Shown piece by piece: positions 1-6,737 of a stretch of 23,109 bases of DNA. The notes beneath the pieces were generated by a model, which worked only from the letters and a program-made list of their open reading frames with translations, was not told where the DNA came from and searched no databases. The stretch is from Desulfomicrobium sp. (GTDB lineage: Bacteria > Desulfobacterota > Desulfovibrionia > Desulfovibrionales > Desulfomicrobiaceae): NCBI GenBank assembly GCA_003542385.1, contig DPKT01000306.1:1-23109 (forward strand). The letters run 5' to 3'. How positions within the stretch are numbered: position 1 is the first letter of the stretch; the number at the start of each line of letters is the position of its first letter. The position numbers and the translations under genes are program-made.

Positions 1-39
1 TCGCCAGGACTTTTTTTATTTCTTCCCTCTCACAACCAC

Positions 40-540
40 ATGTCCGCTTTCTTCGCCGCCTTCGTATTCCTCCTTCTCATCACTGCCTTCGCTACTCACG
101 TCTTCGGTCTGCCGGCGAACTGGTTGATCATTCTTATCCTCTGGATTTGGGACATCCTGAATCCGGAAGTGACAATTTCTGTTCGGACCTACCTGCTTTT
201 CCTCTTTTTTTCATTTCTTGGGGAATGCATCGAGTTCGGGCTGCAGACTGTCGGCGCCAAAAAATATGGCGCCTCCCGGTCCGGAAACTGGGGCGCCATT
301 GCCGGCGCCATTGCCGGCGCCATTTTCGGCACCCCGTTCCTTTTGGGTCTGGGCGCTTTGGCCGGGGCCGTCATCGGGGCCTATTTCGGGTGTCTGGGCA
401 TCGAGCTTCTGAACAAACGCCCCGTGCACGAGGCCAAGCAGGCCGCCTTGGGGGCCATGCTGGGCAAGGTGCTCGGTCTTTCAGTCAAGATAGGGATTGG
501 TGCCGTGTTGCTGGTTCAGTCTTTCGACGTCTTGTTCTGA
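40..540 (+). CDS. DUF456 family small membrane protein
   Basis: This predicted 166-residue inner-membrane protein has unknown biochemical function. Hydrophobic segments lie at about residues 3-25, 26-42 and 50-68. They are followed by a Gly/Ala-rich C-terminal half (about 80-165) with GxxxG-type repeats. The stretch GAKKYGASRSGNWGA and the following glycine zipper are typical of the DUF456 family, and the length is normal for it. The first ATG gives a hydrophobic N-terminus, but no clear Shine-Dalgarno sequence precedes it (the upstream bases are pyrimidine-rich). The start is therefore only moderately supported. The gene converges on rnhA with 16 bases between the stop codons and has no obvious terminator. 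Part of the glycine zipper is encoded by a 12-base tandem repeat. Family assignment is from remembered sequence pattern; no role is inferred. Confidence 0.8.
   Translation: MSAFFAAFVFLLLITAFATHVFGLPANWLIILILWIWDILNPEVTISVRTYLLFLFFSFLGECIEFGLQTVGAKKYGASRSGNWGAIAGAIAGAIFGTPFLLGLGALAGAVIGAYFGCLGIELLNKRPVHEAKQAALGAMLGKVLGLSVKIGIGAVLLVQSFDVLF
292..324 (+). repeat. 12-bp tandem repeat coding for a glycine zipper
   Basis: The unit GGCGCCATTGCC occurs at 292-303 and 304-315, followed by a partial copy GGCGCCATT at 316-324. It encodes AIAGAIAGAI in the DUF456 protein. The palindromic hexamer GGCGCC also occurs nearby at 253-258. The copies are exact, so this could be a slippage-prone site. Confidence 0.85.
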
Positions 541-556
541 AAATCGCCCGCGCCGG

Positions 557-1081
557 TCACGAATCCGCACGGTAACCTTCGTCAGCCACCCTTCCCGGAG
601 CCTTGGCCGCGTTCTTGGCCAGTTCGTCGCAGCGTTCGTTTTCCGGATGTCCGTCGTGGGCCTTGATCCAGTGGAAGTGGACCTTGTGCGTTTTCAGCAG
701 AGGAATCAGCCGTTCCCACAAGTCCCGGTTTTTCACCGGCTTCTTGGCTGAAGTCAGCCACCCGTTTCTCACCCATCCCGCAATCCACCGCTTGGCAACT
801 GCGTCGCACACGTATCGCGAGTCTGTGTGGACGTGGACGATGCATGGCCGTGAGAGTTCCGTGAGGGCATGGATGACCCCGCGGATCTCCATCCGATTGT
901 TGGTCGTCTCAATATATCCTTTGCTGATTTCCTTCTTTCTGTCTCCCCAGACCAGAATTGCGGCCCAACCACCGGGACCCGGATTGCCAAGACTGGATCC
1001 ATCTGTATAAATCGTCACGTCGCAGCCCGGAGTCGGGCCCTTTTTTTCGGTGTCTTCAGGATGTAGGGCGGGTGCGGTCAA
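557..1081 (-). CDS. rnhA: Ribonuclease HI
   Basis: RNase HI cleaves the RNA strand of RNA:DNA hybrids (R-loops, Okazaki primers) in the cytoplasm. The 174-residue product aligns closely with E. coli RNase HI. The motif YTDGSSLGNPGPGGWAAIL carries catalytic D27, TTNNRME gives E65, HTDSRY gives D87, and GHPENERCDELA gives D152. H142 matches the catalytic-loop histidine. The start is TTG at 1081-1079 on the minus strand. A purine-rich AGAGGA lies about 8 bases upstream, and no ATG is available in frame before the first motif. The TTG start adds an N-terminal extension of about 15-20 residues compared with E. coli. A GTG at codon 22, just before the first strand, would give a shorter and more typical protein. 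The gene is divergent from hflK, with 57 bases between them, and convergent with the DUF456 gene. Confidence 0.95.
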   Translation of the reverse strand: MTAPALHPEDTEKKGPTPGCDVTIYTDGSSLGNPGPGGWAAILVWGDRKKEISKGYIETTNNRMEIRGVIHALTELSRPCIVHVHTDSRYVCDAVAKRWIAGWVRNGWLTSAKKPVKNRDLWERLIPLLKTHKVHFHWIKAHDGHPENERCDELAKNAAKAPGRVADEGYRADS

Positions 1082-1138
1082 TCGGGTATCCTCTCATTTC
1101 CTTGACCTCTCAGGAGGAGTCTTTTACCAAGGATAATT

Positions 1139-2215
1139 ATGAATTGGGATTGGGAAAAACTACAAGAACGACGGCAGAGGCAGTCTGGGCCCATACCAGG
1201 CCCGGATCTCGGTGATTTGAACGAGAAAGTCAAACAGTTGAAACAGATGAACCTTCCCGGCTGGAAGGTCATCGTGGTCATCGCCGTTGTCCTCTGGCTC
1301 GGCAGCGGCATCTACATCGTCCAGCCGGACGAGGTAGGCGTTGTCAAACGCTTCGGCGCCTACGACCGCACCACGGAACCCGGCCCGCACTACCGTTTGC
1401 CGTTCCCCATTGAGTCCGTACTCACGCCCCAGGTCACGAAGATCCAGCGGATCGAAGTCGGATTCCGCGGGGGTTCAGCGCTCACCGCTGTCACCGGATC
1501 CCAGGTCCGCCTGGTCCCGGAGGAATCCCTCATGCTCACGGGCGACGAGAACATCGTCGATGTCCAGTTCATCGTGCAGTTCCTCATTGAGAACGCCCAG
1601 GATTACCTCTTCAACGTCGCCAATCAGGAAAAGACGGTGAAAGACGCCGCCGAGGCGGCCATGCGCGAGGTCATCGGTTACAACAAGATCGACGCAGCCC
1701 TCACGGACGACAAGCTGACCATCCAAAACGACACGCGCGATCTCCTCCAGAAGACCCTCGACAGCTACAAGAGCGGTATCAGGGTCGTGGCCGTGCAGCT
1801 CCAGGACGTGCACCCGCCCAAGCAGGTCATCGACGCCTTCAAGGACGTGGCCAGCGCCAAGGAGGACAAGAGCCGTTTCATCAACGAGGCCGAGGCCTAC
1901 GAGAACGACCTGATCCCCCGTACCAGGGGTGAGGCTGCCGCCATAACCAACCAGGCCCAGGCCTACAAGGAGTCGAAGATACTCCAGGCACGGGGTGACA
2001 GCGACCGCTTCCTGTTCGTGCTGGAAGAGTACCGCAAGGCCAAGGACATCACCAAGAAGAGGCTCTATCTCGAAACCATGGAGGAAATCCTTTCCAGGCC
2101 CGAGGTCGAGAAGATCATCATTTCCAACGAGTCCATGCAGCGGGTGTTTCCGTACCTTCCCCTGCAGCGGTCGGGCAAGGCCGGCGTGTCAACTCAGGGA
2201 GGGGCGCAGCAATGA
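1139..2215 (+). CDS. hflK: HflK, SPFH/band-7 membrane protease modulator
   Basis: HflK forms the HflKC cage in the inner membrane. In other bacteria this cage surrounds and modulates the FtsH protease. The 358-residue protein has a cytoplasmic N-terminus rich in Gln and Arg, one transmembrane segment at about residues 42-61, and a band-7/SPFH domain beginning at QPDEVGVVKRFG (about 62-73). A long charged helical region follows (about 240-320). The ATG at 1139 follows AAGGA at 1129-1133 with a 5-base spacer. The stop overlaps the hflC start by ATGA (2212-2215), which indicates translational coupling. ftsH is not in the window. HflK and HflC are told apart by order and by the long N-terminal extension here, which is typical of HflK. 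Confidence 0.93.
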   Translation: MNWDWEKLQERRQRQSGPIPGPDLGDLNEKVKQLKQMNLPGWKVIVVIAVVLWLGSGIYIVQPDEVGVVKRFGAYDRTTEPGPHYRLPFPIESVLTPQVTKIQRIEVGFRGGSALTAVTGSQVRLVPEESLMLTGDENIVDVQFIVQFLIENAQDYLFNVANQEKTVKDAAEAAMREVIGYNKIDAALTDDKLTIQNDTRDLLQKTLDSYKSGIRVVAVQLQDVHPPKQVIDAFKDVASAKEDKSRFINEAEAYENDLIPRTRGEAAAITNQAQAYKESKILQARGDSDRFLFVLEEYRKAKDITKKRLYLETMEEILSRPEVEKIIISNESMQRVFPYLPLQRSGKAGVSTQGGAQQ

Positions 2216-3057
2216 GAACGATCCAGATCGCTTTGGCCGCCATTGTTGTGAGCGTTTTCCTCCTGCTGCAGTGCGTGTTCGTGGTCGACCAGACCGAACG
2301 GGCCATACTCCTGCAGTTGGGCAAGCCCGTCGGTGAGGATTTCGGGCCCGGGCTCAATTTCAAGCTGCCCTTCGTGCAGAACGTCATTTTCTTCGACGCC
2401 AGGGTCCTGGAGTATGACTCCCCGGCCGCCGAAATCATCACCCAGGACAAGAAGAACATGGTCGTGGACAACTATTCGCGCTGGGTGATCGAAAACCCGC
2501 TGCTGTTCTACAGGACGGTGCGCAACATCCAGGGCGGGTTGTCCCGCATCGACGACATCGTCTACTCGCAGCTGCGCGAGGCTCTCGGTCGCTATACCCT
2601 GACTGAAATCGTCGCGATCGAACGCTCCACCATCATGGAGGAAGTCACGGCCAAAGCCAATTCCCTGCTTCGCGACTACGGCATCCGCGTCATCGACGTG
2701 CGCATCAAGCGCACCGACCTGCCCAAGGAGAACCAGATGGCCATCTACGGCCGCATGCAGGCAGAGCGCGAGCGGCAGGCCAAGCAGTATCGTTCCGAAG
2801 GCCGGGAAGAGGCCGCGAAGATCACGACCATGGCCGACAGGCAGAGGGCGGTCATCCTGGCCGATGCGCGCAGGGCTGCCGAGTCCGCCCGCGGCGAGGG
2901 CGAGGCTGCCGCTACGGCCATCTACGCCCAAGCCCTTACGCAGGACCCCGAATTCTACGAGTTCGTGCGGACTATGGATGCGTATAAGAAGACCATGAAG
3001 GACCAGACGCAGTTCGTTCTGACTCCTGAAAGCGAGTTCTTCAAGTTTCTGCAGTAG
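2212..3057 (+). CDS. hflC: HflC, SPFH/band-7 membrane protease modulator
   Basis: HflC is the partner of HflK in the periplasm-facing HflKC assembly that regulates FtsH. The 281-residue protein has an N-terminal signal anchor (about residues 4-25), the band-7 domain beginning VVDQTERAILLQLGKPV, and the sequence VIDVRIKRTDLP at about residues 160-171, a strong HflC signature. An alanine- and charge-rich helix (about 180-245) follows, including RSEGREEAAKI and RGEGEAAA. The start codon lies inside the hflK stop (ATGA overlap). The length is slightly below the E. coli protein. The gene ends 13 bases before a strong bidirectional terminator, so hflK-hflC is probably a two-gene operon. Confidence 0.95.
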   Translation: MRTIQIALAAIVVSVFLLLQCVFVVDQTERAILLQLGKPVGEDFGPGLNFKLPFVQNVIFFDARVLEYDSPAAEIITQDKKNMVVDNYSRWVIENPLLFYRTVRNIQGGLSRIDDIVYSQLREALGRYTLTEIVAIERSTIMEEVTAKANSLLRDYGIRVIDVRIKRTDLPKENQMAIYGRMQAERERQAKQYRSEGREEAAKITTMADRQRAVILADARRAAESARGEGEAAATAIYAQALTQDPEFYEFVRTMDAYKKTMKDQTQFVLTPESEFFKFLQ

Positions 3058-3070
3058 GCTGTCCGAACAC

Positions 3071-3114
3071 AAGGCAAAAGAAAAGGCGGGGTGACCCGCC
3101 TTTTCTTTTGCCTT
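3071..3114. terminator. Bidirectional intrinsic terminator between hflC and purE
   Basis: A perfect 20-bp inverted repeat (3071-3090 and 3095-3114) with a GTGA loop has a GC core, GGCGGG/CCCGCC. Its outer stem is A-rich on the left arm and T-rich on the right arm, so a U-run is produced in both directions. It separates two convergent operons. Confidence 0.92.
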
Positions 3115-3126
3115 GGTTGCTGAACG

Positions 3127-3609
3127 CTACAGCGTTTTCGCGTCTTCCTCGACCTGCTCGATCATTTTGCGCCGTTCAGCCTGGATCCGCTCGGCAAGGG
3201 CCGCATCGTGCAGCGCCAGAATCTGGGCCGCAAGCCACGCCGAGTTGCGGGCGCCGACCTTGTCCAGGGCGAGGGTGCCGACGGGGAAGCCCGGAGGCAT
3301 CTGGACCGTGGCCAGCAGAGCGTCCCAGCCGCCAAGCGACGAGGCCGAGATGGGGATGCCGAGCACCGGGCGGATGGTCTTGGCCGCCACGGCTCCGGCC
3401 AGATGCGCCGCCAGGCCGGCGGCGCAGATGAAGACCTGCACTCCGGCATCCTCCAGTTCGCGGATCAGCCGGGCCGTCCGCTCGGGGGTGCGGTGGGCGG
3501 AGGTGATGGTGAAGGTGTAGGAAATGCCGAGCTTGTCCAACACGTCCGCGCACGGCCGCACCGTGGCCTCGTCGGATTTGCTGCCCATGAAGATCGCAAC
3601 CTGCGTCAT
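3127..3609 (-). CDS. purE: PurE, 5-(carboxyamino)imidazole ribonucleotide mutase / AIR carboxylase
   Basis: PurE catalyses the carboxylation step of de novo purine synthesis that yields CAIR. The 160-residue protein has the family motifs MGSKSD (about 8-13) for phosphate binding, SAHRTP (about 37-42) with active-site H39, the glycine/alanine-rich AAGLAAHLAG, and VQMPPGFPVGTLAL. It is the last gene of the leftward operon. Its ATG overlaps the purD stop by four bases (ATGA), and it ends just before the shared terminator. No purK lies nearby, so the sequence alone does not settle whether this is the class I mutase, which needs PurK, or the CO2-using class II carboxylase. Confidence 0.94.
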   Translation of the reverse strand: MTQVAIFMGSKSDEATVRPCADVLDKLGISYTFTITSAHRTPERTARLIRELEDAGVQVFICAAGLAAHLAGAVAAKTIRPVLGIPISASSLGGWDALLATVQMPPGFPVGTLALDKVGARNSAWLAAQILALHDAALAERIQAERRKMIEQVEEDAKTL

Positions 3610-4883
3610 TGTGTTCTCCTCAGTCCTTTGACGGCGATATCCGTGCGGTAATAGCTGTTTTCAAACGATATCCTTGCCACTGCCTCATAGGCGCGCTCCC
3701 GCGCCTGTTCGAGATCCGCGCCCAGGGCGGTCACGCCCAGAACCCGGCCGCCGCTGCTGACGGTCCGTCCGTCCAGGAGCTTTGTTCCGGCCTGGAAGAC
3801 ACTCACTCCCTCGACTTTCTCAGCCTCGTCGATGCCCTCGATGACCATCCCTTTGGGGTAGCTCTGGGGATAGCCCTTGGCGGCCAAGACCACGCAGCAA
3901 CTGGTTTCCTTATGGTAGACCACCTTGGACGGGTCAAGCTCGCCGTGCACGCAGGCCAGCATGATCTCGACGAGATCGGACTTGAGGCGCGCCATGAGGG
4001 GCTGGCACTCCGGGTCTCCGAAGCGCACGTTGTACTCCAGGACCATGGGGCCCTTGTCCGTCATCATCAGGCCCGCATAGAGCACGCCCTTGAAAGGCTG
4101 GCCGATGGCCGCGAGGTGCGTGGTGATGGGGCGGATGGCGAGGTCGGCCATGGCTGCGTACCTGTCCTCGGGCAGGACCGGGGCCGGGCTGTAGGCACCC
4201 ATGCCTCCGGTGTTGAGGCCCGTGTCGTTGTCGCCGATGCGCTTGTGGTCCTGCAGGGAAGGCATGGGCACCACGGTCGTGCCGTCGCAGAAGGCCAGGA
4301 AGGATGCCTCCTCGCCCACCAGGGCCTCCTCGACGACCACCGTCAGGCCTGCGTCGCCGAAGACGCGGTCCAGCATCATGTCCTTGAGTGCGCCTTCGGC
4401 CTCGGCCATGGTCTGGGCGATGACCACGCCCTTGCCCGCGGCTAGCCCGTCGGCCTTGATGACCATGGGCAGGGGATGGGCGCGGACGTATTCCAGGGCG
4501 TTGTCGTAGGAGTCGAAAACCCGGAAGTCGGCCGTCGGCACCCCGGTCTCCCGCATCATGGTCTTGGCGAAGGCCTTGGAGCCCTCAAGTTGCGCTGCGA
4601 AGGCGCAGGGGCCGAAACACGGGATGTTCACCGCGTCGAGAGCTTCCTTGAGGCCCAGGACAAGGGGCAGTTCCGGGCCGGCGACGACAAGGTCGATCCG
4701 GTTGTCCCGGGCGAAAGCGGTCAAACCCTCGATATCGTCGTCACGGACGGCGACATTGGTCCCGAGCAGCGCCGTGCCGCCGTTGCCGGGAGCGATGAAG
4801 AGCTTCGTGAGAAGCGGGCTGCGGCTTATTTTCCATGCCAGGGCGTGTTCGCGGCCCCCGGCTCCAACGATGAGAATATTCAA
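3606..4883 (-). CDS. purD: PurD, phosphoribosylamine-glycine ligase (GAR synthetase)
   Basis: PurD joins glycine to 5-phosphoribosylamine using ATP, the second step of purine synthesis. The 425-residue protein is of normal length. It starts with MNILIVGAGGREHALAWK, the family signature. The ATP-grasp domain covers about residues 100-290 and includes VIKADGLAAGKGVV and the glycine-rich NTGGMGAYSPAP. The metal- and ATP-binding segment VLEYNVRFGDPECQ is also present. The C-terminal part carries the usual SSGGRVLGVTALG. The gene is translationally coupled to purE (ATGA overlap) and lies 42 bases downstream of mutL in the same direction. No residue expected for activity appears to be missing. Confidence 0.96.
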   Translation of the reverse strand: MNILIVGAGGREHALAWKISRSPLLTKLFIAPGNGGTALLGTNVAVRDDDIEGLTAFARDNRIDLVVAGPELPLVLGLKEALDAVNIPCFGPCAFAAQLEGSKAFAKTMMRETGVPTADFRVFDSYDNALEYVRAHPLPMVIKADGLAAGKGVVIAQTMAEAEGALKDMMLDRVFGDAGLTVVVEEALVGEEASFLAFCDGTTVVPMPSLQDHKRIGDNDTGLNTGGMGAYSPAPVLPEDRYAAMADLAIRPITTHLAAIGQPFKGVLYAGLMMTDKGPMVLEYNVRFGDPECQPLMARLKSDLVEIMLACVHGELDPSKVVYHKETSCCVVLAAKGYPQSYPKGMVIEGIDEAEKVEGVSVFQAGTKLLDGRTVSSGGRVLGVTALGADLEQARERAYEAVARISFENSYYRTDIAVKGLRRTQ

Positions 4884-4925
4884 AGGTTCCTCCTCGAGTC
4901 TGGTGCGTGGTTCGAGGCGTTCCTG

Positions 4926-6734
4926 TCAGGAGCGCCTCTTGAACAGTTTCTCCAGGTCGCCGACGGTCCAGAGCAGGGACACGGGGCGACCGTGCGGGCA
5001 GAAATTTCTGTCGGGCAGGGACTGCCAGGATTCGATCAGGGCCAGGGCCTCGTCAGGTGTCAGCACGTCGCCGGCCTTGATGGCCGCCTTGCAGGCCATG
5101 ACCGCCCAGAGATCTTCCATGGATCTGGCCTTGTCGGCCAAGGCGTCCTCAAGGAATTCCCGAGCCCTGGACGGGGTCAGCAGGGCCGGTACGGCGTGCA
5201 GCAGGAGCTTAGGCCCTGCCGCCAGTTCGAGGGAAAAGCCGAGTCCGTCGAGCTGGGCCCAGATTTCCTGCACCAGCAGCGCCTGCGACGGGTGCATGGG
5301 GATTTCCAGCGGCATGAGCAGCGGTCGGCGGTCACCGCGGGAACCGCTCGAGCGCAGCATATGGAAAAGTACCCGCTCATGCGCCGCATGCTGGTCGATG
5401 AGCGTGATCCCGGCAGAACCCGTGAGGATGAGGTACGTGTCGGCGAACTGGCCCAGGTAGCGGGTGGATTCGGCCTCGGGCTGTGGACCGGGGTCGGGAC
5501 TGCGCCGCGGTGCCGGATCCGGCGCAGCAGGGGGCTCCGCGGGCGTTTCGAAAAGCTGCTGAACGGCCGCTGAGGATGAAAACTTCCGGGGCCAGGGCTG
5601 ATCGTACAGAGGACTGTCGGGCCGGGCAGAAGCAAGGGAAGGGACGACGTCCCTCTCCAGAGATGCGGAAACGGGCAGGACGGGAAGGGCGCGGGCCACG
5701 GAGAATTGCATCGTATTCTCGGCCAGCGGCGGCATGTCGTTGCCCGTCTCCAGAGCTTTGGACACGGCGCGTCTCACGAGACGGAAGACGGCTCCCTCAT
5801 CCTGAAAGCGGACCTCTGTCTTGGCCGGATGCACGTTGACGTCGACCTCATCGGGGGGGAGTTGCAGGAACAGCACGGCCTGAGGGTATTCCTTGCCCAG
5901 TATCCTGCCGCGGTAGGCCTCCCGGATTGCGCTGATCATGGTCCTGTCCTGGACGGGGCGGCCGTTGACGTACACAAGAATGCGGTCGCCGCGGGCCTGG
6001 GCCGTCGAAGGGGCGCCGATGAGGCCCCGGACCGAGAACGGGCCGTCCGTCATGTCCACGTGGTGCGCGGCGTCCACCAGCTCCCTCGGCCAAACGGCGC
6101 ATAGGCGTCTGGCGAGGTCTTCTCCTGCCAGAAATCGATGGACGGTCCTGTCACCGTTCAGCAGCTCGAAGTCCACGTTCAGGTTGGCCAGTGCGATGCG
6201 GATGAACAGTTCGCTGCATTTGCGCGTTTCCGTGGCGGGCTGTTTCAGGAACTTGAGCCGGGCCGGCACGTTGGCGAAGAGGTCCTGGACTTCGACCTCG
6301 GTCCCTCTGGGCATGGCCGCAGGGCCGTGCCCCACGACGCGGCCGTGGAGCACTTCCAGCGCAGCACCTTCCCCGTCACGCGTGGCGGACGCCAGACGGA
6401 AGCGGGACACGGAGGCGATGCTCGGCAGCGCCTCGCCCCGGAACCCGAAGCTGCGGATGGAGCCGAGGTCCTGGATGGTCGAGAGCTTGCTCGTGGCGTG
6501 CCGCGTCAGGGCCAGCTCGAGTTCGTTTTCGGGAATGCCGCATCCATTGTCGCTGACCCGGATGCACGACTGCCCGCCGTCCCGGATCAGGACGCGCAGA
6601 CGGGTCGCGCCGGCATCCAGGGCGTTTTCGATGAGTTCCTTGAGGACGCTGGCGGGGCGTTCCACCACCTCGCCCGCGGCTATCTGATTCTGAAGTTCGG
6701 GAGGGAGGAGGCGTATCTGCCTGGCGCTGGCCAT
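4926..6734 (-). CDS. mutL: DNA mismatch repair protein MutL
   Basis: MutL links mismatch recognition by MutS to strand incision. The 602-residue protein has an N-terminal GHKL ATPase with IAAGEVVERP (about 18-27), ELIENALDAGA (34-44), DNGCGI (62-67), TSK (81-83) and GFRGEA (97-102). A transducer domain (about 215-330), a variable Pro/Ala-rich linker (about 340-425) and a C-terminal dimerisation domain follow. The C-terminus carries endonuclease-type motifs: DQHAAHE at 447-453, ACKAAIKAGD and CPHGRP at 579-584. It is therefore probably a nicking MutL as in species without MutH. The second Glu usually found five residues after the first in DQHAxxExxxxE is His here (H458). The start lies 3 bases after the lptD stop with only a weak ribosome site, so coupling is likely. 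Confidence 0.95.
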   Translation of the reverse strand: MASARQIRLLPPELQNQIAAGEVVERPASVLKELIENALDAGATRLRVLIRDGGQSCIRVSDNGCGIPENELELALTRHATSKLSTIQDLGSIRSFGFRGEALPSIASVSRFRLASATRDGEGAALEVLHGRVVGHGPAAMPRGTEVEVQDLFANVPARLKFLKQPATETRKCSELFIRIALANLNVDFELLNGDRTVHRFLAGEDLARRLCAVWPRELVDAAHHVDMTDGPFSVRGLIGAPSTAQARGDRILVYVNGRPVQDRTMISAIREAYRGRILGKEYPQAVLFLQLPPDEVDVNVHPAKTEVRFQDEGAVFRLVRRAVSKALETGNDMPPLAENTMQFSVARALPVLPVSASLERDVVPSLASARPDSPLYDQPWPRKFSSSAAVQQLFETPAEPPAAPDPAPRRSPDPGPQPEAESTRYLGQFADTYLILTGSAGITLIDQHAAHERVLFHMLRSSGSRGDRRPLLMPLEIPMHPSQALLVQEIWAQLDGLGFSLELAAGPKLLLHAVPALLTPSRAREFLEDALADKARSMEDLWAVMACKAAIKAGDVLTPDEALALIESWQSLPDRNFCPHGRPVSLLWTVGDLEKLFKRRS

Positions 6735-6737
6735 GAT

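Noticed and set aside
1102..1129. TTGACC/TTACCA as hflK promoter
   Set aside because: Transcription would begin almost at the ATG and exclude the good ribosome site, so the boxes are probably fortuitous.
2194..3072. A 292-codon open frame antisense to hflC
   Set aside because: It is a mirror of hflC and contains no domain signature.
4476..5573. A 365-codon open frame on the plus strand across purD and mutL
   Set aside because: It crosses the boundary of two real genes on the other strand and has no motif; a by-product of high GC third positions.
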